DNA of 64,000 bases. Origin: Pyrus communis. Its lineage: Eukaryota > Streptophyta > Magnoliopsida > Rosales > Rosaceae. The notes beneath the pieces are model-generated. The model was not told the DNA's origin. It saw only the letters and a program-made list of their open reading frames with translations, and made no database searches. Below are positions 1 to 10,727 of the stretch, piece after piece. The position numbers and the translations under genes are program-made. The first letter of the stretch is position 1, and the number at the start of each line of letters is the position of its first letter. Location: contig NC_084808.1 of NCBI RefSeq assembly GCF_963583255.1, positions 12,485,501 to 12,549,500 of the forward strand. The letters are read 5' to 3'.

Positions 1-600
1 AAGCACTCCAAAAGGACGTAGCCAACATAAGCAGGTCACCCTTCATTGACGAGATTGAGCAGACGGACCCACCTCGCAAGTTTAGCATGCCGCATTTCAC
101 CTTATTCAAAGGAAATGAAGATCAGGAGAAGCACATAAAACACAACCATAGCGCGATGTTCCTTTACAGGAACAATGATGCCTTAATATGTTGACACTAC
201 CCTATGAGGTGAGGTGCAAGACTGGTTTCATACCCTGGTATCGTGGTCCATCCAGAGCTTCGACGAACTTTCCTTGGTTTTCACTAAGGAATATTCATCT
301 CACCACTCGATCAAGAAGAAATCAATCTATCTATTCAACATCAACAAAGACCCGAATGAGTTGTTTCATAGTTACGTGAAATGATTCAAGGTGAAGAATG
401 CCAAGATCGCCAAATGCAACAACACGATAACCATTGCAGCCTTCCGAAATGGACTCTGCATGCCACCCTTTTTTGGAAAATTGATCATAGGATAGGACTT
501 GACCTTGGCAAGGTTCTTCAATTTAGCATAAAAGCATGCACTCTCGGACAAAGCCCAATGAGTCCACAAGACACTTGAGCAACCTTAGGAGGAACCGAAA
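1..600 (+). pseudogene. Ty3-gypsy gag fragment, decayed
   Basis: Translation of about 1-185 gives a gypsy gag core, with FIDEIEQTDPPRKFSMPHF followed by LFKGNEDQEKHI; this is the usual 'P..F..P....F.G..D...H' region of plant gag. A second piece at about 330-560 in another frame (NKDPNELLHSYVKRFKVKNAK) matches the next part of gag. Frameshifts and stops separate them and the 5' end lies outside the window. The piece stops near 600-745, where copia sequence starts. This is a dead gag remnant. Confidence 0.7.
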
Positions 601-769
601 GCCACCTAGAAGAAGGTAGATAAGAAGCAGTCCAACGACAAGAAAAAACAAGGAGCCAAGCGCATGAATCGTTCCCCGACAAAAAGGGGCCCCATGCTCA
701 AGACGTACACAAAGTTCTCAATCCAAACCAACTAGATCATCCGCAACCTAACAAATGAACATGGTTCTC

Positions 770-1140
770 AATTTCGGATGTAACGCCACTAGTCATGTTA
801 CCGCCTCATCATCCACACCTTGGGTCATCGACTCGAGCGCAACCCATCAAGTGACCAATGATCTATCTCACCTTACTCAAATTAAGCCATAACAATTACT
901 GATTCAATTATTGTTGGGAATGGTGCTTACTTACCCATGTATCATATTGGTAATTCCATCGTCTCTAGTTCACATGGATTTCTATCTTAATGATGTATTG
1001 TATGTACTTGCCATCAAGAAGAACTTACAGTCAATTCATCTCTTCTGTTGTGATAATCATTGTTTTTTTTTTTTATGGATGATGAATGTTTCCGTGTGAA
1101 TGACAAGAGAACGAGACATGTACTTTTGATTAGGCATAAC
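770..1140 (+). pseudogene. Ty1-copia protease region, part 1
   Basis: Reading frames joined by eye give the copia gag-protease junction: TWVIDSSATHQVTNDLSHL (aspartic protease motif, D-S-S-A in place of D-S-G-A), then NDVLYVLAIKKNLQSIHLFC and CFRVNDKRTRH. Copia polyproteins continue here into the GAG-pre-integrase domain, and that continuation is found at 3486, beyond an inserted solo LTR. Several frameshifts make the element non-coding. Confidence 0.75.
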
Positions 1141-3485
1141 TGACAGGAGCATATTTACGCACCTTAGTTTAGCTTGTTTTTGTGCATTTATAGTGTTTTT
1201 CCTTAGTAAAGTAGTCTTTTAAGCTAGTTCTATGTGTTTTCAGGTTTTAAGGGCAAAGTATGCAAAAGGATGCATTTTGGAGCCTTTTGGAGCAAATTAG
1301 AGCTTGGAATGGACATCATATGCTTGGAGCCAAGAGGATGGACGAAATTGAAGGCTTGAAGATGATGATTCCTACTTGAGCAAGGTTTCCTAGTTGAAGT
1401 AGGAAAGTCCCTAAATGGAAGATGGTTTCCTAGTTGAATTAGGATTCCTAGTTAAGATGGGTTTCCTAGTTGAATTAGGATTCCTAGAAGAATGAAGATT
1501 CCTACTCAAATAAGGTTTCCTACTTGATGAAGGAAAGTCAAAATCCATATGGTCTCAAGTGAAGCAACAAAGAAGCTTTCCAAGTCCAAGAAGGAGAAGA
1601 ATTCCAAGATGAAGAAGGATTAGCTTTCCTAATCCTAATGCACAAGGTTTTCAGCCACAAAGAGGAGTCCTAAACACTTTAGGACACCTTATCCTAATCC
1701 TATAGGGATGCCATGCACTTTACCTTATCTTGGAGGGTTTCTAGAAGCCTTAGATGCCCTATCCTATCTTTGCCGTGGGTTTTATCCAAATCCCCTTAGT
1801 TTTTAGGCTTTCTAGAAGCCCTAACATTATCCCTACAAAGGTGCCGCACCCTTATCTCTTTTTCCCTACAAATTTGGCCCTTAAAACATGATTCTAGGAA
1901 CCTTATCTTATCTCCTACAAAAGTGGCGCCCCAAATCCTTCTAGAAAGCTGATTTCCCTTGCCTTGCAAGGCATTCTAGAAGCCTTATCACCTTATCTCC
2001 TTACCTGCCGCACCTAGGAAGCATTATCCCTTTCTATTTCTGATTTCTAAGCCTATTTCCTTGTGGATTTGGGTTATTCAAGTCCATATCTGATTACCCT
2101 AGGGTTTTAAGTGCCTATATATACTCATATTAACCCCTAGATCAGATCACCACCTCTCATACACATTCATTAATTCCAGAAATTCGTCCAACCCTCTCCA
2201 CACCCTTGCCGCAACCACCAAACACCTTTCTCCTTAGTTTTAAGCTTTGCCACACCATCCCCTTCCCCTAAACACTACTACATCCCTCCATAACCATGCA
2301 TCCATACACCTAAAGCCCTAAACCTGTCCCTAGACCTTTGCCGCACCAAGGAGGAGGAGAAGGAAGCTCGGAAGTTCATGCAATTCAAGTTCGCGTCGCT
2401 GGAATTTCTAGGTGTTTCTTTTCCTTTGAATTCAATGTTTAATTTCAATTCTCTTTGTTTTGTGCGTATGAGGAACTAAACCCCCCCTTGGCTAGGGGGG
2501 ATTCGAAACCATGAACATACTTGCTATATGATTTGATTACTTCTAATTGCGTTTCATAAGTTGTGAATTCAATTTACTTATCTATGAGAATTACATTGAT
2601 TTGTGTGTGTTGGTTGAGAGTGCACGCTTAATTATCATGCATAAATTGGATGCTAGGATATAAGGAAATTTCACCTAATCGTTATGGAATTATATTCACA
2701 AGTAGTAAAGGTTGATGATCTCAATCGCGTTAAGTAAATTCTTGGCATAAGTTTCATGCAATCATAGTAACAAGTGCTTCGTCAATGCTTATGGTTTTCA
2801 TAGAACTTAATGATTCTTGCTTGTATCTCTATTATGCAATCATGTAGGGGACTTGTGGGGAATGTTTTGGGTTGTCGTATGCAATCATCCAATTCAATAA
2901 CGTTAGGAAAATCTGAAGGTTAATTTAAGCGAACCTAATTAACTTGGGGCGTTGAGAATTCATGGGTTATTGAAAAGCAATTGGAAATAGTTTTATATGC
3001 AAGTATAACATGTGTGGAGATGAACCCCTTAGCTAGCTTCCCATCCATTCAATTCCATCAAATTCGTTTTTACAATCTGTTCTAATTTAAAAAGTTTGTT
3101 TTGTTTTTAAATTCGTCCAAAACCAATCCCCCTTTACTTTGTTGAGTCATAGTAGTTAGAAATCACTTTAGTTTGTGTTTTTAAGTGTCTTAGGTCAAGT
3201 TAAAACCAATTTTCGTCCAAAGTTGTGTCTAGTGTTCAAAACTGCCCAGATTGTGTTTTTAAGGCAATTTTGAGTGTTTTGGTGCTGTTTTGAGTCTTTT
3301 GGTTTGTTTTGGTGTTTTAAAGTTTAGTTTTACATTCTTTGAGTCTAGTATAGTGTTTCAAACTTGTTTTTACATATTTGAGTCAGTTTCCAAGTGATTA
3401 ACAATCCCTCCTAATCCCCGGTCCAGAACGATCCCTACTTACATTCTTCACTACAATTGATAAAAAGAGGGTTTAATTTGTGTGA
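1141..3485 (+). mobile_element. 2.3 kb solo LTR inserted in copia element
   Basis: This block interrupts the copia frame. It is flanked by the 5 bp direct repeat ATAAC (1136-1140 and 3486-3490), and removing it restores the copia sequence from DKRTRH to NNHGDLC. It starts TGACAGGAGC and ends TTTGTGTGA, so it has TG at the left but GA rather than CA at the right. It has no reverse transcriptase or other retroelement ORF. A TATATATA-type promoter lies near 2113-2122 and a short GC hairpin (CCCCCCCTTGG/CTAGGGGGG) near 2482-2501. Length, start and the 3' end around 3410-3485 resemble long LTRs of Tat/Athila-type Ty3-gypsy elements, so I call it a solo LTR; family assignment is inference. Confidence 0.65.
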
Positions 3486-4294
3486 ATAACCATGGCGATC
3501 TCTGCTCTATTCAAGCTGCTTCTCATGTCATTCTTAACATTGTATTTTATGAACAGACAACTCTTGATGTGTGGCATGCCCACTTGGGCTATTTTTCTAA
3601 TGCTATTTTTCAAATATTAGCAAATAAATACCACATTCTTCTTAGTGTTGCAGTCTTTTCCAATAAGAGTTGTCACATTTGTCCGTTAGGCAAGGCGTGT
3701 CGATTACCTTCTTCTTCCCAGACTTCTGGACTTCTTATCCTTTAGATCTTCTACATCTTGATGTCTTAGGCCTTGCTCCAACTTTGTCTAATTTTGATTA
3801 CAATACTTGTTGTGAATGATTTTTCTCGATTTGTGTGGTTGTTTCCTATTACTCGCAAATCTAATGTTCTGACTATATTTATCACTTTCAAATAATGTTT
3901 GAGAATTGACTAACTCGCAAAATTAAAGTGCTACAAATTGATGATGGTGGTGAATTCACTAGTATTGCATTCCGACATTTCTCTATCATGGGATAGTCCA
4001 ACAAATTTGTTGTCCTCACACGCCACAACAAAATGACATTGTTGAACGAACACATCATCATGTTGTTGAAATTGGACTATGTTTTCTCACTCAATCTCAT
4101 CTACCACCAAGCTTTTGGGTGGAGGCTTTCACCCCTAACACATTTCTCATTAATCGATTGCATCTACATAATCTTGGGCATTATCGCTTTCTTAAAGCAT
4201 TTGGATGCACCTGTTGTCCCTGTCTGGTTCTTTACAATAAACACAAGCTCATGCCTAAAGTCATGAAATGCGTGTTTATTGGTTATGATAATTA
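3486..4294 (+). pseudogene. Ty1-copia GAG-pre-integrase and integrase, part 2
   Basis: From 3486 the copia frame resumes: VWHAHLGYFSNAIFQILANK and SCHICPLGKACRLP form the GAG-pre-integrase/zinc region (H..C..C). The integrase core is broken by stops, but CPHTPQQNDIVERTHHHV and LPPSFWVEAFTPNTFLINRL are clear, followed by FGCTCCPCLVLYNKHKLMPK and KCVFIGYDN. Frameshifts make it inactive. The frame is cut again after 4294 and picks up at about 10368. Confidence 0.8.
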
Positions 4295-4561
4295 TGGGCT
4301 ATGATTTTTCTAGGCTAGAGTAAGATGGATCGAAATACGAATACCTCAGAAGTTCGTTCATGGATTCGACAGCCTCCTTTGCAGTGCTGAAACGGAGTAG
4401 CCACCACCATCCTGTTCCAAAATCAGTGGGTGAAGTTCGACGACTTCACTGAGATTGACCATGCTTGTTCCACAAGATACGAAAACGTAATCTAGTAAGG
4501 GATCAACATGTTTCCTATATTCTGGGAGTCCTTACAATCTAAGGATTGTATGGGCCATAAG
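4295..4561 (+). mobile_element. LTR-like segment, left part (split by gypsy element)
   Basis: This stretch separates copia GYDN from copia NYKGYHCLD at 10368. With 10041-10367 it forms one insertion: AATTA occurs at 4290-4294 and again at 10368-10372, and joining at AATTA restores the copia frame. It begins TGGGCTATG. It shows no clear ORF. A solo LTR is the best guess; the right end (..CCAACAATA) is not a canonical CA, so the exact end is uncertain. Confidence 0.45.
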
Positions 4562-4566
4562 TAATC

Positions 4567-5006
4567 TGATCTAGGATGGTTTATCAAGATAATTAATTAT
4601 ATTATATTATTAAATTATTTAAAACCATAAAAAATCTTTTTATTTTTATTTTTATTAATGATAGATTTTGTTATATTAGATGTTAGATTAGTTATCGACG
4701 AGGTTCGAACCCACATTGACATACAAGGACTCAACACTTTTCCACCATTGTGGTAAAAGGCCACTTGCCATAAAAACCTAGTTATAAACCATAAAACCTA
4801 GTAAAAATATTTACTACGTAAGTTATTAATTGAAATGAAATAAGCAATTTTGAAAGCAATTCAAAGCTTCTTTATTAGCTTCTTCATTTTCTCTCTTAAT
4901 TAGTGTCTTCTCATTTAATAGAAGTCCACTTCCAAAGAGAAGTAGAGAATCCATATTCCTACAATTAGGAATTCTTAAGTTCTATCACCAAGAAGTGTTT
5001 GAATCA
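4567..5006 (+). repeat. 5' LTR of the gypsy element
   Basis: Starts TGATCTAGG and ends TTGAATCA. The part from TACGTAAGTTATT to the end matches 3' LTR sequence at about 9845-10035 closely. The middle carries a SINE (4634-4767) absent from the 3' copy. Confidence 0.85.
4634..4767 (-). mobile_element. tRNA-derived SINE in the 5' LTR
   Basis: On the - strand there is a box-A-like region (ACCACAATGGTGGAAAAG) and a perfect box B (GGTTCGAACC, + strand about 4701-4710). The A-rich 3' tail appears on + as T-rich DNA at 4634-4655. The direct repeat CCATAAAAA flanks it (4624-4632 and 4768-4776), and the 3' LTR lacks it. Confidence 0.65.
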
Positions 5007-5008
5007 AG

Positions 5009-5020
5009 TGGTATCAGAGT
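5009..5020 (+). other. Primer binding site (tRNA-Met type)
   Basis: TGGTATCAGAGT begins two bases after the 5' LTR end and matches the usual plant initiator tRNA-Met primer site TGGTATCAGAGC apart from the last base. Confidence 0.85.
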
Positions 5021-5063
5021 CTCAAATCTGAAAAGGGTGGCGGTGGTTTATGGTCCTGACTCA

Positions 5064-6340
5064 TGGCTAACACAAAATTTCGAGAGAAGAACTTTCAAGT
5101 CCTTCAAAGGTTCATGGAAAACCAAGGACTAAGGGAGGAAATATGACAGAAGAGAACAGCGATGGAACATCTAGTGGAGAGGAACAAATCACCAAACTGG
5201 AACAACAAGTTCAAACTTTGACAAAGTCAGTTTCTAAACTTGTTCAAGGCTTTAAGTCTACAAAAGTCCTCCAGTGTATCCACTTCACGTGAGACTCACC
5301 GAAAGCTCAAGAAGATGATGGATGAAGAGATAGAAAATGATGATGACATCAATCTCGAAACAAAGCATAACAAAGAAGAATCATCAGGCAAGAATAAAAC
5401 TCTCCCAAATACCATAAAAATTGATTTTAAGATTGATATCCATGTGTTACAGAGGGGCTGTTGATGCAGACAAGTTAGACAATTGGACAGAAACCTTAGA
5501 AACTTATTTCACTACGTATAAATACTCTTACTCTCAGAAGTTCAAATTCGCAACTTGAAACTTATGAGTCATGCCTTTACATGGTGGAAATCTTACCAAA
5601 AACGGTATATGATATATCTGATTTGACTTGGAAGGAGTTCAAGATGATCTTGAGAAAACAACTCTATCCAACTGGCTACGAAGAAGAAAGATAGTACAAG
5701 CGGCAACACTTTCAACAAAGGTTTAGGTAAACTATCAAAGAGTATACTACCGAGCTCTATAACCAAGTTATGGTTTTGGATCTCGATGTCAATGACCACA
5801 ATGTGTTCTTGAAGTACATCAGAGGTATTTCTAACTATATATGGAAAGAAATGAAATTGTTCACCGTAGATACTATTGAAGAAGTTACTATTAAGGTCAT
5901 CGTTATCGAAGCCAAAAACAAAAGAGCTGACAAGAAAGATGACAAACAGAAACCTAACAGTAAATCTAATTAGAAGAAAAAAAAGGGAAAGAAAGCAAGG
6001 AAAATCCAACATTGAAGAACAATTATGATCACCATCAAACCAATAAACATGCCACAGAGAAATGTTGGATACTTCACCCTGAGTTGTGACAGAAGCAGGT
6101 GAAAAACAACCAAGGGAGAAATGACAGAAAGGTTAGCTTGACTACGCAACAGGCAAAAAAGCTTCCAAAACTGAGGCAGCCTGATGTTAGTCTTGCCCTT
6201 ATGACTAAACCAACATATGTTGTAAATTCTCATAGTCGTAAAAAGTTGTTTCATGTGAATATTCAGGTGAGTCTCATGAGAAGTGCAAGCATCACTGACC
6301 CTAGAAGTCAGAAAAACTTGATTTCAGAGGCTCAAGTTTA
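5064..6340 (+). pseudogene. gypsy gag pseudogene
   Basis: The first ATG after the primer site gives MANTKFREKNFQVLQRFMEN, then several frameshifted pieces: acidic gag N-terminus (about 5240-5460), a gag core with FTWWKSYQKR (about 5575) and a CCHC-type knuckle in pieces near 6045-6105 (CHREMCW..HPE). The tail KVSLTTQQAKKLPKL leads towards protease. Many stops and frameshifts; not translatable as one protein. Confidence 0.65.
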
Positions 6341-6660
6341 GAAAGTGGTCTTAAACACCACACCGCATCCTAAGCCATACCCATTATGATGGATTTAGAA
6401 GGATGTTGACTTGCATATCACAAAGCAAAATACCTTTAAGTTTGCAATCACCAATCGTTTCATTGATGAGGTGACATGCGAGGTGGTTCCATTAGATGTG
6501 TGCCAAGTTATTCTCGGCAGTCTATATTTATGAGGTGGTGATGCAATTCACTACAAAATGCTTCGTAATTATTGTCTTATGAAGGATAGGGAGTTCCATG
6601 TCAACGCCTATACGCCTCAAAGTGCAGAAAGCTTGTTAACAGTTAACCAAGCTAAGAGGT
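6340..6660 (+). pseudogene. gypsy protease/linker remnant
   Basis: Frame fragments read FKFAITNRFIDEVTCEVV, PLDVCQVILGSLYL and DAIHYKMLRNYC, the C-terminal half of a gypsy aspartic protease and the following linker (compare 'DVCGVVLGSPYL' in related elements). The catalytic D-S/T-G motif is not visible. Reverse transcriptase should follow but does not. Confidence 0.55.
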
Positions 6661-6730
6661 TGGTTGATTTGTGTAGAAGATTTATTCTACTAATGATTCG
6701 ACCACAAGATTAGAGTTATGGAGCTGTGAC

Positions 6731-7100
6731 TTGATCTATCATATCTCTACAATGTTCCGAATTAGAAAATTGCAAAAGGAGTTCAAAGACTTATTTCATT
6801 ATAGCAAGCCAGTTGCATACCATTCTCAGACATTCAGTGGGCCAGTATTGAACTATCCAACTTATAACGAGGATCTTTACGCCTTGTGTCAAGTAGTGAA
6901 GCATTTGGAGATCTTACTTGTTAGGGAAAGAAGTCGTGGTTCACTCAGATCATAAACCTCTACAATTTTTTACTACGCAGTCTAAGTTGCAACAAGCCCG
7001 CCATATAAATGGATGTCTTACCTACAACAATTCAATATAGTGATCAAGTACTAGAAGGGAGCGACTAATAAGTTGGCAAATATGTTATCTCGACCACCAA
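6731..7100 (+). pseudogene. gypsy RNase H remnant
   Basis: Starting in FSGPVLNYPTYNEDLYALCQ and continuing, after a frameshift, through VHSDHKPLQFFTTQSKLQQA, this is the gypsy RNase H region ('NYPTYDKELYALV...HSDHKPL'). The preceding reverse transcriptase core (PFGL, YIDD) is missing, so the element has an internal deletion just upstream. Confidence 0.75.
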
Positions 7101-7289
7101 CATCAGTTTCAGCATTAATGGAGGCTATGCAATCCAACCTATTGTTCCTTTAGAGTACACCAAAGGGTATGACACATATGTTGATTTAAATTTAGCCTAT
7201 GCGAAGCTACAAGGAAAGACTAGTGAGTTCTAACTGAAAGAAGGTCTAATGTACAAAGGAACACATTATGCATTCAAATGATGGAGACA

Positions 7290-8412
7290 TATTGCAGTGG
7301 ATTCATGAAGCTCATACTTCCAAAATAGTCAGACATTTTGGAGTATAGAAAACAATATTGAATATTCGTTGTTATGTCTATTGGCCAAGGATGCATCTCG
7401 ATGTTTCAAGGTACAATTAGGGTTGTGTTCTATGCAACACATTGAAGCCTTCTAATAAGAAGTCATGAATGTATCTTCCATTACCAGTACCTAGGACACC
7501 TTGGGAGAGCATTTCATTGAATTTTATTGGTGGATTAACTAATACCAAGTCTAGATTTGACTACTTATTTGTGGTAGTAGATCGTTTCATCAAGATGGTG
7601 ATTTTTATTATATGTAAGAAGAACATTATTGGACAATGGTGATTCTTATTCCATAAGCAGCTAAGTTGTTTTTACAACATGTGTGCAGACATTTATAAAG
7701 GTTATAATTCCAAACATCTAAAAAGATTGGATGAAAGTCTCCCTTATTTACAGTTTGCTTTTAATAAAGCAATTCATGGTTCTACACTCAAATCTCCACT
7801 TGAGGTTTGTTTGGGTTTTCTACCACAAAGTACTTTTGATATGGTATTCCTTGTAAATGCCAATGCACTTAGTGGAAAGTAAGAAGAACATGTTCGAGCA
7901 CAAACAGTTCTTGAACAAGTAAGCAAGATCCATAAAGAGGTATAGACATACTTACAACGGTCACAATAATGCTATAAGACCGTCATGACAAGCATCGTGT
8001 GCCATGCAACTTCAAAGAACGTGACCTAGTATGGTTACACCTTGTTAAAGAGCATTTACAAGGAGAAGGAAAGAAACAAAAGCCTATCTGTTATGGACCG
8101 TTCAAAATCATCAAACAAATTGGTGATAATGCCTTCCAACTCGATCTACCACCATACATGCATATGTACTGGATCATCAATGCCGAGAATTTGAAGTTCT
8201 TTGAACCACCTTTATTGGATGATGATCCTGACGAAGACACTCGTCTCCATTCAATTGATGACTTAAGGATGGAGCGAAAAGATCCTTTGGAGAAGGACAT
8301 TCTCTTGGAGCAAAAGGTTCATGAAACAAAGTATGGGAATTTGAAAATTTCTGCATTGGTAAGAAATGGCAACTTCCTAGCAAGTCAAAGTGGTATGGTC
8401 GAGACAAGGTAG
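7290..8412 (+). pseudogene. gypsy integrase remnant with C-terminal tail
   Basis: Broken integrase pieces occur across 7290-7880 (SLPYLQFAFNKAIHGSTLKSP is the region after the catalytic core). From 7999 to 8412 one frame is open for 137 codons and encodes the C-terminal domain: FKERDLVWLHLVKEHLQGEG, GPFKIIKQIGDNAFQLDLPP and NAENLKFFEPPLL. No chromodomain is seen. It ends shortly before the polypurine tract. Confidence 0.75.
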
Positions 8413-8465
8413 CAACAGAGTTTCCTCGTCTCATAGTCTAGCTTGATCAGGAGCTCAAGTGTTCT

Positions 8466-8479
8466 AAATGGGGGAGCCA
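8466..8479 (+). other. Polypurine tract
   Basis: AAATGGGGGAGCCA lies directly before the 3' LTR start TGATCC, where plus-strand priming is expected. Confidence 0.7.
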
Positions 8480-8551
8480 TGATCCAGGAAGATCTATCAA
8501 AATAATTAATTATATTGTATTATTAAATTACTTAAAACCATAAGAACCTAA

Positions 8552-9511
8552 GGGGGCGTTTGTTGCGCCGGACTATCTCGGACTGGATTAGCTTCAAGGA
8601 CTAAGCTGGACTGGCTTAGATTAGACTAAACTGGACTAACTTAGTGAAGCGTTTGGTGTAGTATTGGACTAAGAAGCTGGATAATAACAAATTCTAATAT
8701 TATTTTATTTAATATATAAATTATTAATATTTTATTATGATCTTATCTTTTTCTCCATCTTTTCCTACCATTTCCGTCCCACTCTTTTCCTCTTCTCTCA
8801 TCGTCCCACCCTCTCCCTCTTTTTTTCCTCTCAGACCTCTCAATTCATGTCTCTTTCTCATTCCTGGTCAAACTCCTTATTGATTCCAGTCTCTATTTCT
8901 CTGTCCTCCCTCCCTCTCTAGTTATGCGTTGTTCGAACGGAACCTCACGGCTCCAATTTTCCCGATGTGTTTTTTGGCCAACCCTCATTAAATTGGATGA
9001 AGTTAGCACCGCCAAAAAATTCATCAACATCCCTGGACCGAGATCTTAGCTTTGCATGCTCGAATTTGTCATGGATTTGAAGAAGCCCAAACAGGCCGAG
9101 ACTTCCAGGCCATTTTTCAGCCACATTCGACCACATTTTGGCCTCGATTCAAGTAAAATCGTAATCTTGTCACTCCCAGCTTCAATTTGGTATATTTTAT
9201 ATGAAAGTTGGTTGTGAAATGGATCTGAAAGAGAGTCGGGAAGTTAATGATTGATCTAGGTAATCGGCGATGACGAGGAGTCTGTCGGGAGTGGTCGTTG
9301 AGCATGACAAGGACGAGAAATAGAGGATAGTCTTAGCTAGTCCCATGGTTATTGGGGGGTCTCACTAAGACCTCTTAGTGAAGGGTTTTGTCCATGCTAG
9401 TCCCCTTTAGTCTCATTAATGTTAGTCCCAGCATGGAACAAACACAGTATTGGACTAATAGCTAGTCCAGTCCAGTCCAATCCGAGTTAGTGAGAGCAAA
9501 CAAACGCCCCC
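8552..9511. mobile_element. PIF/Harbinger-like nonautonomous element
   Basis: Inverted termini GGGGGCGTTTGTT (left) and its mirror at 9499-9511 are flanked by the 3 bp direct repeat TAA (8549-8551 and 9512-9514). TAA/TTA duplications and G-rich GTTTG termini are typical of PIF/Harbinger. Subterminal regions carry repeated GGACTA/AGTCCAGTCC motifs on both sides. No transposase is seen in its 960 bp, so it depends on another element. Confidence 0.8.
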
Positions 9512-9618
9512 TAATGGTTTATAATGAATTGTTACAAACCATAAAAAGGTTAACGGTTTTAATGAGTTTGAGGTTTTAAGTTATTCATTCTTTATGGTTT
9601 AAAACTATTTATTATTTA

Positions 9619-9790
9619 TCACTTAGTACTACTTTTTAGTGGTATTCCTTTGCACTTGTAAATGAGAGGTCTTAATTTTGATTCTCATCAAAGGTGAATT
9701 TGAATTACATTATTACTAACCCATTGTGATGCTTAGCTCACTCCCCCACCCATCAGTTTAAATAATTTCGTTTGTTCTAAAAAAAAAAAA
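9619..9790 (+). mobile_element. SINE, family 1, in the 3' LTR
   Basis: Reads CACTTAGTACTACTTTTTAG TGGTATTCC at the start, with a box-B-like segment later (GGTCTTAATTTTGATTCTC is the decayed version) and a poly-A tail at 9781-9794. The direct repeat ACTATTTATTATTT / ACTATTTACTATTT flanks it. Related copies lie on the - strand near 13135, 24395, 29130 and 46928. Confidence 0.7.
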
Positions 9791-10040
9791 AAACTATTTA
9801 CTATTTTAATTTAGTTAATGTTAGCAATCAAATATTGTATAAATACGTAAGTTATTCATTGAAAGGAAACAAGCAATTCTGAAAGTAATTCAAAGTTTCT
9901 TTATTATCTTCTTCATTTTCTTTCTTAATTAGTTTCCTCTCATTTAATAGAAGTCCACTTCCAAAGAGAAGTCGAGACTCCATTCTCCTACAATTAGGAA
10001 TTAATAAGTTCTGTCACCAAGAAGTTTTTGGATCATAATC

Positions 10041-10367
10041 ACACTCCTAAGAGGTAGTAATATCTACTTTCTAGATATCCTCTAGATTCTTCTGGTTTAA
10101 TACAATTTCCCTATCTTAAAGGTCTCATCCTCGATTGGTATAAATACACTCTTCTAGGGTTTATATCTAATAGCACAATTTCGCATTCTAATTCTTTTGC
10201 CCACTCTTAAGTCTTATACTGCTAACTTAACAGTCAGAGATCATTTTACCGGCACACCCCCTCCCCCCTGGGTCTTTGACTAACCCACGGTTGTGTTATG
10301 TTTCGTAGATAAACAGATTCGTGCATCTCCACGTTTCATGGCGGTGCGCGAATTAGTTCCAACAATA
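10041..10367 (+). mobile_element. LTR-like segment, right part
   Basis: Continuation of the segment at 4295-4561 after the gypsy insertion. It contains a promoter-like GGTATAAATACACTCTTC at about 10137-10154 and ends ..GTTCCAACA, as many LTRs do. No ORF. Taken with the left part this is probably a solo LTR in + orientation. Confidence 0.45.
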
Positions 10368-10660
10368 AATTACAAAGGATATCACTGCTTAGATGTTGCT
10401 TGCGGTAAGGTTTACATTTCTCGTCATGTTCAATTTAATGAAATAACATTTCCCTACAAATAACTCATGTCTCATTTTGAATCAGAGGCCCCGTCAATTC
10501 ATCTAATATTTTTGGAGCCTTTGCCACTACTTGCAGTTCTACTTCAGCCTTCCACTGCATCAACCTTGCACCACGCTGAGGCCATTTGATTCAGCACCAA
10601 CCCAAGCAACCAACGGCCTAGAACCATTTTTGTAACCATAACTAAAAGTCTGATAAATTT
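10368..10660 (+). pseudogene. Ty1-copia fragment, part 3
   Basis: NYKGYHCLDVACGKVYISRH followed by VQFNEITFPYK is the conserved copia segment just after integrase ('HKGYRCLD..TGKVYISRHVVFDE'). It continues the frame broken at 4294 (KCVFIGYDN). Downstream decay is heavy (LLQPSTASTLHHAEA), and nothing of the copia reverse transcriptase follows; the element is truncated near 10660. Confidence 0.8.
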
Positions 10661-10727
10661 GATTGACAAAAAATAAAATACGTAAACACCTCGAAATTTC
10701 CAAAAGAAGAAAAGTTCTTGCTTTAAT

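Larger units (their letters stand above)
4567..10035 (+). mobile_element. Ty3-gypsy retrotransposon, degenerate, with nested insertions
   Basis: A complete but dead element. It is bounded by the 5 bp direct repeat TAATC (4562-4566 and 10036-10040), with LTRs starting TGATC and ending ATCA, a tRNA-Met primer binding site after the 5' LTR and a G-rich polypurine tract before the 3' LTR. Internal remnants run in the order gag, protease, RNase H, integrase; reverse transcriptase is not seen. The element landed inside an older LTR-like segment and later received a Harbinger-like element and two SINEs. Confidence 0.85.
8480..10035 (+). repeat. 3' LTR of the gypsy element (interrupted)
   Basis: Begins TGATCCAGGAAGATC and ends GGATCA. 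It is 1556 bp against 440 bp for the 5' LTR because it contains a 960 bp Harbinger-like element and a SINE of about 170 bp. Outside these it matches the 5' LTR, including the shared stretch AATAGAAGTCCACTTCCAAA. Confidence 0.85.

Noticed and set aside
8091..8434. Two - strand ORFs over the gypsy integrase end
   Set aside because: Mirrors of the + strand integrase C-terminal frame, which has clear homology.
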